DNA of 32,687 bases from Candidatus Phytoplasma meliae (lineage in GTDB: Bacteria > Bacillota_I > Bacilli_A > Acholeplasmatales > Acholeplasmataceae): contig NZ_JACAOD020000009.1 in assembly GCF_016876135.2 (NCBI RefSeq), positions 1 through 32,687 on the forward strand, in the 5' to 3' direction. How positions within the stretch are numbered: position 1 is the stretch's first letter; each line of letters begins with the position of its first letter. Shown here piece by piece: positions 1 through 8,891 of this stretch. A model generated the notes under the pieces. The model searched no databases and was not told where the DNA came from. It saw only the letters and a list, made by a program, of their open reading frames with translations. The position numbers were made by a program, and so were the translations under genes.

Positions 1-55
1 TGAAGAGAATGATAAAAAACATACAATTAATTTTAAACTTAAAAAAATAATCTAA
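1..55 (+). other. Possible C-terminal end of an upstream CDS
   Basis: One plus frame is open from the window edge and stops with TAA at 53-55, giving the tail EENDKKHTINFKLKKII. The stop abuts an intrinsic-terminator hairpin, which fits the end of a gene. A second frame is also open over much of this stretch, so the assignment rests only on the terminator position. The product cannot be named. Confidence 0.3.
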
Positions 56-86
56 ACTGCTAAAAACAGTTTGGCTTTTTTTATTT
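54..86 (+). terminator. Intrinsic terminator
   Basis: A 6-bp stem AAACTG (54-59) / CAGTTT (67-72) is followed by GGC and a T-rich run. It would end transcription entering the window from the left. Confidence 0.6.
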
Positions 87-561
87 TTAAAGTCAAATTG
101 AAAAAATAGAAACGAGGAGTAAAAAAATAAAAACAAACCAACAATCAAACTTAATGAAAATACCAATAAAAATACAAAAAACGTCCAAAAAAAGAATTTT
201 TTAAGATTTTTTCACTACCTGTTTTTGAACTTTTCGTCTAACTATACTAGCGAAAAACCAAAAGCTAAATTTCTTCATTTTTATTTTTAAAAAGTCCAAC
301 CCTTTGGTCTAAGCGCGTTCTTAAAATATCAAATCCTTTATTATTTTAGTTTTAAATCAATTTTAATTATGTTATACTAAAAGTAATGATGAACAGTAGT
401 GATTATTAAAATAAAAAAATAATTCTTTAGATAAAATCAATTTTGATTATATTAAAAACAATGATAATCAATAATCATAGTTATTCAGAATTACATTTCC
501 TATAGAAATGTAATTCTTTGAAAAATTTTAACAATCATTCTTTAGATTTAAAGGAAAATTT
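86..561. other. Gene-poor leader region before the coiled-coil gene
   Basis: No convincing gene is seen. A Shine-Dalgarno-like GAGGAG at 114-119 is followed by AAAAAAATA but no ATG, and a 25-residue basic minus-strand ORF (201-278) has no ribosome-binding site; both look like debris. At 289-316 lies a diverged copy of the palindrome found at 14160-14196 (shared core TTTGGTCTAAG). An extended -10-like TGTTATACT is at 370-378. Two imperfect copies of a block containing ATCAATTTT begin near 355 and 435, and ATTCTTTAGAT occurs near 421 and 537. Confidence 0.5.
488..516. repeat. Perfect 12-bp hairpin upstream of the coiled-coil gene
   Basis: GAATTACATTTC (488-499) and GAAATGTAATTC (505-516) are exact reverse complements around a 5-base loop. 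No T-run follows, so it is not a standard terminator. It sits 45 bases before the start at 562 and could be an operator or an mRNA leader structure. Confidence 0.5.
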
Positions 562-3500
562 ATGTCGTTGTATTATAATAAATTATTATCTTTATTTCAA
601 AGGAGCGCTAAAAAAATGTTTTTTTGTTACCTTTTTTTACAAAAATTAAAAGAAATACTTGCAAAACTTCCCAAAATAGATATAAATGAATTTTCTAACA
701 ACAATAACGCTTTTATAAGCGATTTAGCAAAATTACAAAATGAGTATGAATTACGCAAAAAAGAATTAAAAATAAAATATCAAAAAAAAAATCTTGAAAT
801 TTATCAAAAAATCGAAAAATTAGAAAACAAAAGAAAAAACATTTTAAAACAAAAAAATCTCCAAAATCTCCAAAATCAAATTTTTTTTACTCAAGAAATA
901 AAAAATCATAAAATCAAAGATAACGATAGAATTAATCAGTTAAAAAACTTGTTTCAAAAAGAAATTGAAAACCAAAAAAAACAAAATTACAAAAAAGAGA
1001 AGCATCTTTTAACTCAACTAACTAAAAAAAAAGAAAATATTAATTATTTATTGCTTTCACTAGAAAACCAAAAAAAACAATTTGAAATCAAAAATATTCA
1101 AAATCACCAAGTTTTAAAACAAAATTTTTATACCAAAGACTTTTCATTAAATCAAAAAAATAAAGAATTAATTAAACAATTAGAATTAGCTTTACAAGAA
1201 TTATCACACAAACAAGAAAATAATTTACAAAAACTTGAAGCAATATACAATCAAAAACAAGAGATATATCAAAAAAACATCAATAAAACTCATAAAATTT
1301 ATCAACACAAATTAAATATACATGATAAATTTTTTGATGTTATTAAAAATAACTACGAAAATGCTAAAAATCAAATTCAAACCAAACAACAACTTTTTTT
1401 TCAAAAAATAATTCCTATTCCTTTTTTGAATCAACCATTTGTTGAATTTCGTTTAAATACAAAAGACCAAAAAGAAAAAGACCAGCTTTTTAACGCAAAA
1501 GAAGAAAATGAGCTATCTTATTTAAAAAAGATTCTTTTATGGAAAAAAAAATATAATTATCTTAATTATAATCATCAAAAAGAAATAAATTTGTGTCATT
1601 TGGAAAAAAAACAACAAGATGAAATTCACGAAAAATATCAAAAAAACTTAAACAAAATTCATTATTATCAAAAACAAAAATTAAATTATTTATTTTCTCA
1701 AAAAAAAAATGATATTCAATTGCAAATTAAACAACTTCTAAATTTATATTTACAAGAAAGCGCTCTTTTTGATAATGAAAGGGATTATCAAGAAACATTT
1801 TTTGCTTATCGTAAGAATGCTTTGGTTTTGAAAAAAAACAATAACGATAATCAAATCGAATATTATCATAACTTCTTTCACAATAAAAACTTATTTGAGT
1901 TCAAAAACAAAAGTATTATTTTACAACTTAAATTAGAAAAAATAAAAATTTACTTTAATTATTTTACTCAAATCACTCAATTAAAAAAAGAAATTGGCTT
2001 TTTAGAAAATGAACTTAACGTTGAACAATTATTTGGGAAAGAAAATTTTATCATTTATCAACTTCAAGAAACAAATAAAAAACAATTTTTTTTAAAAGAG
2101 ACTCATTTACAAAATATATACATTCATTATCTGATTAAAAAACAAGTTTTTTGTGGCAAATACCATCTATCCCAATTATTAAATTTCCTCAAACAAAATC
2201 AATCTCAAAAAAAAAATAAAACTATTATTTTAAAACAATTACAACAAGAAATAAACTGTTTTAATTTCGCTTTCAAAAATAAAAGTTTTTCCTTAGAACA
2301 AAATATTTTAAATGAAATTAATAAAATCATTGACCATCATTTAATAAATTCTGTAGAAGAACAATTTAATTATCTTTCTTTATTACATCAAACAAAATAT
2401 CATTATCAAAAAGAGAAAAATTTAGGAAAAATAGAAATTATTACACAAATTATTATTTTTTATGAAAAACAATTATCTTTTATTAGCGAAATCATTCAAA
2501 AAAAAATTATTCAAAATAAAAGTATTAAAAACATTATTAATAAATTTTTTTGGAATCATGTACCAAATTCTTTAGAACAAATTTATCGTCAAATCAACAT
2601 TCAAAAAGAAAAATTCAATAAACAAAATTATCAATTCAAACAGCAACAAAAATTAATAGAAAATAACTATCAAAAAAAAATAAAAAAATATATTCAAATC
2701 CATAATCAAAAAATCAATGAAGTTAGAAAATTGCAAAAAAAACTTTTGTTTTTATGGCAAAAATTACCTTGCGACACTCCAAAAATAACATTAGATTCTT
2801 TATCACGTTCCCAAAAAAACCACTTACATAAATTTTTAAAAACTTTACAAACAATAGCGAAAAAAACAATTCAAGATATTTTTGTTTATTTTGGTTATCA
2901 AGATCATATTTTGCAACAAAATAATCTATGTTCCGTCTCCAAGCCACAAAACCCAAAAATCAAAATGTTTAAAACAAAAGATCAATTAGATGAAAGCCAA
3001 TGCTTTCAATTTGAAGAATTTTTATTAAAAAAAAATCCGTCTAGAAATAAAATCATAAATTTCTTTATTGAAAAGACATTTTTAGAAAAACAAAAAAAAA
3101 TATTACAAGAAATTAAAAAAAAGAAAATTCAAAAGCAACAAGAATTATTGCAAAAAAACCACTCAAGAAAACAAAAAATAGAACTATTAAATGAAAATTT
3201 AGCAGACGCTTTGAATAATTTACAAAAATATTGGGAAAATATTCAAAAAAAATTACAAAAAAATTTAGAGACTTTAAGACAAGATAGTTTATTACAATTC
3301 AAAAACAAAGAAAAATTATTTTTTGAAAATACCAAACAAGCCCTTAAGAAAAAAAATCATGAAATTTATAAAAATTTTGCTTTTAAAAAAGAAAAAATAT
3401 ATAAAAAAATGAATCAAAAAGAGCAAAATTATAATAAAAAAATGATCCAAACAGATAACCAAATTAAACATAATCAAAAAAAAATATCTCAAAAAATAAA

Positions 3501-3654
3501 AATTTCTTTTTTTAAACAAAAATTTAGGAAAATGATGATTCAATGGTCTTTATGGCGTCAACAACATCAAAAAAATAAAGAAATCAATATCTATTACCGT
3601 AAAAATAAGCAAAAAATTAAACAACAAATTCATTTTGAAAAAAACCTTTTTTAA
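562..3654 (+). CDS. Giant Lys/Gln/Asn-rich coiled-coil protein, function unknown
   Basis: A 1030-residue protein made almost wholly of charged, helical K/E/Q/N-rich sequence, with long predicted coiled coils through most of its length, short breaks near residues 285-300 and 770-830, and a very basic C-terminus. I see no Walker A motif, so it is not a complete SMC-type ATPase. A hydrophobic stretch at residues 19-28 could be a weak membrane anchor. Two starts are plausible: 562 (AAAGGA six bases upstream) and an in-frame ATG at 616 preceded by a strong AAAGGAG at 598-604. It is followed by the peptide importer genes on the same strand after 93 bases. A structural, scaffold or adhesion role is possible but is inference only. 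I assign no function. Confidence 0.75.
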   Translation: MSLYYNKLLSLFQRSAKKMFFCYLFLQKLKEILAKLPKIDINEFSNNNNAFISDLAKLQNEYELRKKELKIKYQKKNLEIYQKIEKLENKRKNILKQKNLQNLQNQIFFTQEIKNHKIKDNDRINQLKNLFQKEIENQKKQNYKKEKHLLTQLTKKKENINYLLLSLENQKKQFEIKNIQNHQVLKQNFYTKDFSLNQKNKELIKQLELALQELSHKQENNLQKLEAIYNQKQEIYQKNINKTHKIYQHKLNIHDKFFDVIKNNYENAKNQIQTKQQLFFQKIIPIPFLNQPFVEFRLNTKDQKEKDQLFNAKEENELSYLKKILLWKKKYNYLNYNHQKEINLCHLEKKQQDEIHEKYQKNLNKIHYYQKQKLNYLFSQKKNDIQLQIKQLLNLYLQESALFDNERDYQETFFAYRKNALVLKKNNNDNQIEYYHNFFHNKNLFEFKNKSIILQLKLEKIKIYFNYFTQITQLKKEIGFLENELNVEQLFGKENFIIYQLQETNKKQFFLKETHLQNIYIHYLIKKQVFCGKYHLSQLLNFLKQNQSQKKNKTIILKQLQQEINCFNFAFKNKSFSLEQNILNEINKIIDHHLINSVEEQFNYLSLLHQTKYHYQKEKNLGKIEIITQIIIFYEKQLSFISEIIQKKIIQNKSIKNIINKFFWNHVPNSLEQIYRQINIQKEKFNKQNYQFKQQQKLIENNYQKKIKKYIQIHNQKINEVRKLQKKLLFLWQKLPCDTPKITLDSLSRSQKNHLHKFLKTLQTIAKKTIQDIFVYFGYQDHILQQNNLCSVSKPQNPKIKMFKTKDQLDESQCFQFEEFLLKKNPSRNKIINFFIEKTFLEKQKKILQEIKKKKIQKQQELLQKNHSRKQKIELLNENLADALNNLQKYWENIQKKLQKNLETLRQDSLLQFKNKEKLFFENTKQALKKKNHEIYKNFAFKKEKIYKKMNQKEQNYNKKMIQTDNQIKHNQKKISQKIKISFFKQKFRKMMIQWSLWRQQHQKNKEINIYYRKNKQKIKQQIHFEKNLF

Positions 3655-3747
3655 AAAAATGCAATTAAAAAAAATCAAACTACTTAAAAAAATTATATTA
3701 TTTGATAATTTAATAAAAAATAATCCAAATAGTAGGGGGACATTCTA

Positions 3748-4743
3748 ATTACTAATAACAATCAAATTTTAATCCAAACTCAAAATTTATCTAAAAATTT
3801 TATTATCAAAAACAAACTTTTGCAAGAAAATATTTTCTTAAAAGCTAATCAAAATATTAATTTATCTATTTTTAAAGGAGAAACTTTAGCTATAGTTGGC
3901 GGTTCTGGCTCAGGTAAATCTACTTTTGGACAAGTGCTTTTACAATTGCAAAAACCTACTAAAGGACATGTCTTTTATCATCAAGATAACAATAATACCA
4001 TTGATTTAACTCAGGCTAATAGCAAAACAAAACGCACTTTAAGAAAAGATTTACAAATTATTTTTCAAGATCCTTTTGCCTCACTTGACCCCCGCTTTAA
4101 AATATCAGATATCATTGGAGAAGGGCTTTTAATCCATAAAATGGCTAAAAATCGCAAAGATCCAATATATAAACAAATGATTTTAGATATCATGAAAAAA
4201 TGTGGTGTTGACCTTTCATTTTATGAACGTTATCCTCATCAATTATCAGGCGGTCAAAGACAAAGAATTGCCATTGCCAGAGCTTTAATAGTTAAGCCTA
4301 AATTTGTTGTTTGCGATGAAATAGTATCAGCCTTAGATGTTTCTGTGCAAGCTCAAATATTAAGTCTTATGAATGATTTAAAAAAAGATTATCAATTAAC
4401 TTTTTTATTCATCACTCATGATTTAGGAGTAGCCCGTTATTTAAGTGATCGTATTTGTGTTATGCATTTAGGAAAGGTTATTGAAATTGCTAAATCAGAG
4501 TCTATTTTTCAAAATCCATTTCATCCTTATACTAAACAATTATTAAATGCTATTCCTAAATTAAAAACTCAAAATAAAGCTTTAAAAGAGTGTGAAATCA
4601 CTTATGAAACCAAAGAGTTTAGTTTTTTATTTCAAAAAGGACAACCAGATTTAGATTGGCATCGAGTGGCGCCTCATCATTTTATTACTTGCACCTTAAA
4701 AAACCCAAAAAAAGAAATCCACAAAGGAGCTAAAACAGCATGA
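3748..4743 (+). CDS. dppF: Peptide ABC importer ATP-binding protein (DppF/OppF type), probable ATT start
   Basis: Cytosolic ATPase subunit of a Dpp/Opp importer. With the start proposed here (331 aa), Walker A GGSGSGKST is at residues 51-59, the Q-loop FQDP near 107, signature LSGGQ at 166-170, Walker B VVCDE at 187-191 and the H-loop His near 224; the C-terminal HPYTKQLL segment is typical of the family. The first standard start (TTG 3820) would remove the normal N-terminal strand (QILIQTQNLSKNF). The open frame extends upstream to ATT 3748, and an AGGGGGA Shine-Dalgarno lies at 734-740 of the same kilobase (3734-3740), with no ATG, GTG or TTG near it. The stop overlaps the next start (ATGA), indicating translational coupling to DppD. 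Opp versus Dpp naming is uncertain. Confidence 0.85.
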   Translation: MTNNNQILIQTQNLSKNFIIKNKLLQENIFLKANQNINLSIFKGETLAIVGGSGSGKSTFGQVLLQLQKPTKGHVFYHQDNNNTIDLTQANSKTKRTLRKDLQIIFQDPFASLDPRFKISDIIGEGLLIHKMAKNRKDPIYKQMILDIMKKCGVDLSFYERYPHQLSGGQRQRIAIARALIVKPKFVVCDEIVSALDVSVQAQILSLMNDLKKDYQLTFLFITHDLGVARYLSDRICVMHLGKVIEIAKSESIFQNPFHPYTKQLLNAIPKLKTQNKALKECEITYETKEFSFLFQKGQPDLDWHRVAPHHFITCTLKNPKKEIHKGAKTA

Positions 4744-5543
4744 GTCTATTAAAAGTTAATAATTTACATACTTATTTTCAAACACAACAAGGTTTAATTA
4801 AAGCTGTTCAAGGGATTTCTTTTGAAATCAAAAAAGGGAAAACTTTAGGCATAGTAGGAGAATCTGGTAGTGGCAAAAGTCAAACAGCTATCTCTATTTT
4901 AAAACTATTTGAAAAAAATCAAAACATTTATCAAGGTGAAATTATTTTTGAAAATCAAGTTATTTCTAACTTTTCAGAAAAAGAAATGCAAAAAATTCGT
5001 GGTAATGAAATAGCTATGATTTTTCAAGATCCTACCACAAGCCTTAATCCAGTTTTTAAAATTAAAAATCAAATTATGGAAGTTTTAACACTTCATCGCG
5101 ATATCGATGATCAAACAGCTTATCAAAAAACTTTAGAAATTTTAGAAAAAGTTCAAATACCTAATGTACCAAGGGTTATGAATTCCTATCCACATCAATT
5201 ATCAGGTGGAATGTGTCAAAGAATCATGATTGCTATGGCTTTAGTTTGTCAACCTAAACTTTTAATTGCTGACGAAGCTACTACCGCTTTAGATGTTATT
5301 GTTCAAAAAGAAATTATTAATTTAATCAACGCTTTACAACAAGAAGAAAAAACTGCTGTCTTATTTATTACTCATGATTTAGGAGTGGTTTCGCAAGTAG
5401 CCGATGATCTTATTGTCATGCATCAAGGTAAAATAGTAGAAAGTGCACCGACACAAGAAATTTTACAAAATCCTAAGCATCCTTATACTAAAAACTTATT
5501 AGCTAATTTTTTAAAAACAGGACTTAGTTATCAAAAAAATTAA
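4740..5543 (+). CDS. dppD: Peptide ABC importer ATP-binding protein (DppD/OppD type), short C-terminus
   Basis: Second ATPase of the importer, pairing with DppF to power the DppB/DppC permease. Walker A GESGSGKSQ is at residues 40-48, Q-loop Gln at 96, signature LSGGM at 154-158, Walker B ADE at 177-179 and H-loop His at 212. The protein is 267 aa and ends soon after the HPYTKNLL motif. Family members usually run about 50-60 residues further into a Cys/Pro-containing oligopeptide-transporter C-terminal domain, so this copy is shortened. It starts by a 4-base overlap with dppF. The nucleotide-binding domain is intact, so it may still work. It is followed by a degenerate 700-base gap rather than directly by permease genes. 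Confidence 0.9.
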   Translation: MSLLKVNNLHTYFQTQQGLIKAVQGISFEIKKGKTLGIVGESGSGKSQTAISILKLFEKNQNIYQGEIIFENQVISNFSEKEMQKIRGNEIAMIFQDPTTSLNPVFKIKNQIMEVLTLHRDIDDQTAYQKTLEILEKVQIPNVPRVMNSYPHQLSGGMCQRIMIAMALVCQPKLLIADEATTALDVIVQKEIINLINALQQEEKTAVLFITHDLGVVSQVADDLIVMHQGKIVESAPTQEILQNPKHPYTKNLLANFLKTGLSYQKN

Positions 5544-5717
5544 ACTTATAGATGGGGTAAAATCAAAGTTAATATAATAAACAAAATTTTAAATTTTAAT
5601 AACTAATATTTTTATCAAATACTTCAGATAATCAAATTTTTCAATTTCCATCAACGCGAATTGAATTACCAATTATTTTTCTTTTTTTATTTTTAATTTA
5701 TTTTAAAATTAGTTTAA

Positions 5718-5769
5718 AACAAGCAAAACAATAGAAAAAAATATTTCTGAACATTTTGCTTGTTTTTTT
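5718..5769 (+). terminator. Intrinsic terminator
   Basis: An 11-bp stem AACAAGCAAAA (5718-5728) / TTTTGCTTGTT (5754-5764) is followed by T residues. It likely ends the dppFD transcript or that of the decayed ORF just upstream. Confidence 0.7.
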
Positions 5770-5803
5770 AACCCTTAATTAAACATTATTTCAAATATAA
5801 AAA

Positions 5804-5863
5804 ACAAGGTAATTGCTTAGATATCAAGATTATGTGAGCATAAAACTTGTTTTTTTTTTTTTT
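5804..5863 (+). terminator. Terminator-like hairpin with a long T-run
   Basis: ACAAG (5804-5808) pairs with CTTGT (5846-5850), with an inner TGCT/AGCA pairing and bulges, and about 14 T residues follow. The stem is imperfect, so this is less certain than the hairpin upstream. Confidence 0.4.
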
Positions 5864-6188
5864 GGTGTATAATTGTAGTTAATAGTTATTTTTGTTTACT
5901 TTTTACAAAACAAACAAAAATGGCTATAAATTAAAAAAAGTACCTCAAAACAATATAGAAAGGAGGATAGTATCGATTATAAACTATTTGTTGCTGTTAA
6001 TATAAAAAATATTTAATTTATCACTATAGCTTTAATAGTTTTTATTAAAAGATTAATTTTTTTTAAAACAAATAGGAAATCTGTTGGCTTTATAAAAACA
6101 TTTTAGAATCTCTTTTTTAAGAAAAATTAAACATTATAAGCATCAATTAAAATTATTTTATTCTACTAAACAAGCTAGCCCTTGTCAT

Positions 6189-6213
6189 CAAAAACTTATT
6201 AGTTTTTGTTTTT
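6189..6213 (+). terminator. Intrinsic terminator
   Basis: CAAAAACT (6189-6196), loop TATT, AGTTTTTG (6201-6208), then TTTTT. It lies at the end of the decayed ORF fragment and 58 bases before dppA. Confidence 0.6.
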
Positions 6214-6270
6214 AGCAATCAAATATCTATTAACTATTAATATAAAAAAATGAAAGTTGTATAAATAACT

Positions 6271-7827
6271 ATGAAAAAACTAAACCTAAATAAAAAAACA
6301 AAAATAATAATATTGGTAACAGTCTTGTCTTTGGCTGTTTTATCAACCATATTATTAATTTGGAAACCTTGGAAAACTAATGATAATACTAGTGATAAGA
6401 AAAATACTGTTAATATTGCTATGCCATCAGATGGTAAAGGATTTGATGTTTGTTCCAGTGCGCATACCAATTCTGCTTATTCACATCATATTTTTTCCAT
6501 TATGCATGATACTTTATTATATAAAGATCGAAACGGAACAGTCCACCCTCGTTTGGCTGACTTGATTAAAGAAGAAGGCAAAGAATTAACTTTTAAACTA
6601 AAAGATAATATCTTCTTCCACAATGGCAATCGATTAACAACAGATGATGTTATTTACACCTTTCAAAGAGGGGTAGATAAACGACATCCACAATTTTTAG
6701 AAATTTACAAAATTGATAAAATTGATGATAAAAATTTTAAAGTGACTTTAATAAAAAATACCCTTTGGAAAAAATTCACTTTTTATCGTTTTTTTAATGT
6801 TTTAAACAAAGAAGCGGTTGAAAAAGACCCAGAAGAAGGATTAAAAATTGGCGCAGGTCCTTATAAATTAGTTAAGTACGAACCAGATCATAAATTAAAT
6901 TTTGAATTATTTGATAACTATTACAACAAAGAAAGGATTAAAAACAGTGCTAAAAAAATTAATTTAAAAATTTCTAAAGACGATGACACTAATTTACAAG
7001 AAATTCAAAATGGTGCTTTGGATGGGTGCCTTACATATCCTGATACTAAAATTAATGATCTTAAGAAAAATTTAGGCAATCAAGTTAAAATAGTAAAAAA
7101 TGATTCTGTTACTGGTTCTTATATTTACATTAATAAGCAAAAAACTCCTAAAGAAGTAAGAAAAGCTATTTCTCAAGCATTAAATCTTAAACAAATAAAA
7201 AACGATTTAGATCTCCCTGTTGAAGATTTAGATAGTTATTTACCGAGTGCTTTGAAAGGGAATAATCCTGAATTACAGCATTATCACACAGATATTGATG
7301 CTTCTAAAGGTTATGTAAACGCGTTAACAACCGAACAAAAGAAATTAAATATTGGTATATCGATTAAATCAACTTATACAATACAAAATAAAATTATTGA
7401 GCAATTAAAAAATGTCGGCTTTGATGCAATTTTATCACCTGTAGAATTTAACACTTTACTTTCTGATGTTGTCAAAGATGATTCTCCATATCACATGATT
7501 TTTTTAGGAGAAAACCATGAAATGGAATATGGTCATAAATCTTTAATGGATTATTTTTTATCCAATGATAATCAAAGTAATATGTGTCATATTGACGAAC
7601 ATGATCAAGAATACATCGAAGATAAATTAAAAAAAGCAACACGAACTATGGATGAAGCTAAATATATAAAATTAATTCAAGAAGTAAGTGCATATATTCA
7701 TGATCAAGTTTATGTCATTCCTTTATATAAAACCCCTAATTACTCTGTTACTTCTCCAAAAATTACTCAAGGATTTGAAACAGATGCTTTTTCTACTTTT
7801 GAATTTACTAACATTAGAAAACAATAA
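6271..7827 (+). CDS. dppA: Peptide ABC importer substrate-binding protein (SBP family 5)
   Basis: A 518-aa extracytoplasmic solute-binding protein of the DppA/OppA family that captures peptides and delivers them to the DppBC channel. A short basic N-terminus (MKKLNLNKK) precedes one hydrophobic segment at residues 11-31. No lipobox Cys follows, so it is probably held by an uncleaved anchor rather than by lipid. Family features include the LYKDRNGTVHPRLADL segment and the stretch containing LTTDDVIYTFQRGVD. The length is normal. No strong Shine-Dalgarno precedes ATG 6271; a 4-codon mini-ORF (ATG at 6250) sits just ahead. Genes B and C follow at short distances. Substrate class is not decidable from sequence. 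Confidence 0.88.
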   Translation: MKKLNLNKKTKIIILVTVLSLAVLSTILLIWKPWKTNDNTSDKKNTVNIAMPSDGKGFDVCSSAHTNSAYSHHIFSIMHDTLLYKDRNGTVHPRLADLIKEEGKELTFKLKDNIFFHNGNRLTTDDVIYTFQRGVDKRHPQFLEIYKIDKIDDKNFKVTLIKNTLWKKFTFYRFFNVLNKEAVEKDPEEGLKIGAGPYKLVKYEPDHKLNFELFDNYYNKERIKNSAKKINLKISKDDDTNLQEIQNGALDGCLTYPDTKINDLKKNLGNQVKIVKNDSVTGSYIYINKQKTPKEVRKAISQALNLKQIKNDLDLPVEDLDSYLPSALKGNNPELQHYHTDIDASKGYVNALTTEQKKLNIGISIKSTYTIQNKIIEQLKNVGFDAILSPVEFNTLLSDVVKDDSPYHMIFLGENHEMEYGHKSLMDYFLSNDNQSNMCHIDEHDQEYIEDKLKKATRTMDEAKYIKLIQEVSAYIHDQVYVIPLYKTPNYSVTSPKITQGFETDAFSTFEFTNIRKQ

Positions 7828-7925
7828 TTATGAAAATAGTAATATTAAATTTTTTCACCAAGACAAAACCAATCACTTTTATAAATTAAATAAAAAAATA
7901 TTCTAAATTTTTGAGGTACCATTTT

Positions 7926-8858
7926 TTGATAAAATATATTTTTAAAAAAATCTCTTATACTGCTATCTTGTTTATAACAGTGATCTTTATTAGTTTTTTT
8001 ACAATGAAATTAGTTCCAGGTGATCCTATTTCCTCAATGTTTGGTCAAAAAGGACCAACAATTGAGCAAAGACGAATTTTAGAAAAAGAATTGCAATTAG
8101 ATCAACCTGTTATTACCCAATTTAAGAATTATCTTAAAAACATCTTTTTTAAATTTAATTTTGGCAATTCTTATAATAGTAATCGAGAATCTGTTTTAGC
8201 TCTTTTTAATAGATCTTTTAGCAAGACTTTTAAATTGGCTTTTTTAAGTTGTTTTTTTGGTTCCTGCTTAGGAATTATTGGCGGAGTCTTAGCTGCTTTT
8301 TATAAAGGGACAAAAAAAAGTTTTTGTCTAGAATTCTTAGCTATTGTCATTATTTCAGCCCCTACTTTTGTTATTGGGTTTTTATTGCAAATTACTTTAG
8401 GTCATTATATGGGACTTTTCCCTATCTCTGGTTTTGATACCCCTAAACAAATGGTTTTACCTATTTTAACCTTATCTTTGGCTATTAGTGGGTCTATCTT
8501 TAAAACTACACAAACAACTATGATAGATTGCTTAGATCAACCTTATATCACCGTTGCTTATGCCAAAGGATTATCTAAAACAAAAGTTATTTTTAAACAT
8601 GCTTTAAAAAATGCTTTAATTCCTATTATCGCTCACATCAGCTTAATTTTAAGTTTTTTAATTGGTGGCTCTATTATTACTGAATATATTTTCAATATTA
8701 AAGGTGTGGGTAATTTAATGATTCGTTCATTTGAAAATAGGGATTTTCCTGTTATTCAAGGATGTATTATTTTATTAGCTTTATTTATCGCTATTTGGAA
8801 TTTATTGCTAGATTTAATCTATCTTTGGTTAGACCCTAAAATAAATAAAAAAGGATAA
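7926..8858 (+). CDS. dppB: Peptide ABC importer permease (DppB/OppB type), TTG start
   Basis: Inner-membrane permease subunit with about six membrane spans. It has the family N-terminal LVPGDPISSMFG motif and, near the C-terminus, the cytoplasmic loop A(Y)AKGLSKTKVIFKHALKNAL that contacts the ATPases. No ATG is available. TTG 7911 opens the frame, but TTG 7926 is preferred because TGAGG lies 10 bases ahead of it and homologues begin with an I/L-KYI-type sequence. With that start the protein is 310 aa, the usual size. The MxGxxG-type segment after PGDP resembles DppB more than OppB, which is why dpp is used here. Confidence 0.88.
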   Translation: MIKYIFKKISYTAILFITVIFISFFTMKLVPGDPISSMFGQKGPTIEQRRILEKELQLDQPVITQFKNYLKNIFFKFNFGNSYNSNRESVLALFNRSFSKTFKLAFLSCFFGSCLGIIGGVLAAFYKGTKKSFCLEFLAIVIISAPTFVIGFLLQITLGHYMGLFPISGFDTPKQMVLPILTLSLAISGSIFKTTQTTMIDCLDQPYITVAYAKGLSKTKVIFKHALKNALIPIIAHISLILSFLIGGSIITEYIFNIKGVGNLMIRSFENRDFPVIQGCIILLALFIAIWNLLLDLIYLWLDPKINKKG

Positions 8859-8861
8859 AAA

Positions 8862-8891
8862 ATGTTAGAAGGATATCGCTATCAACAATGA
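8862..8891 (+). CDS. Nine-codon leader ORF overlapping the dppC start
   Basis: MLEGYRYQQ, with a good ribosome-binding site (AAAGGA) just upstream. Its TGA overlaps the dppC ATG (ATGA), the usual geometry for translational coupling. dppC itself has only a distant AGAAGGA, so re-initiation from this mini-ORF may be how it is translated. It could also be chance or the remnant of a longer N-terminus. Confidence 0.35.
   Translation: MLEGYRYQQ

Larger units (their letters stand above)
5544..6270. other. Degenerate intergenic region with three terminator-like hairpins
   Basis: No intact gene. A startless plus frame ending at the TAG near 5731 encodes ...FPSTRIELPIIFLFLFLIYF..., a single hydrophobic segment. 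A strong ribosome-binding site GAAAGGAGG near 5958-5966 is followed by a non-ATG 14-codon frame. A further startless fragment (KHYKHQLKLFYSTKQASP) ends at a TAG near 6215. These look like remains of one or two membrane-protein genes. Hairpins at 5718-5769, 5804-5863 and 6189-6213 separate dppDF from dppABC. Confidence 0.55.

Noticed and set aside
2723..3543. Two minus-strand ORFs inside the coiled-coil gene
   Set aside because: Phe/Ile/Leu-rich translations of the complement of Lys/Asn/Gln codons, with no ribosome-binding sites.
6237..6470. Minus-strand ORF of 77 aa
   Set aside because: It is antisense to the start of dppA, and its composition is that of a reversed signal-anchor region.
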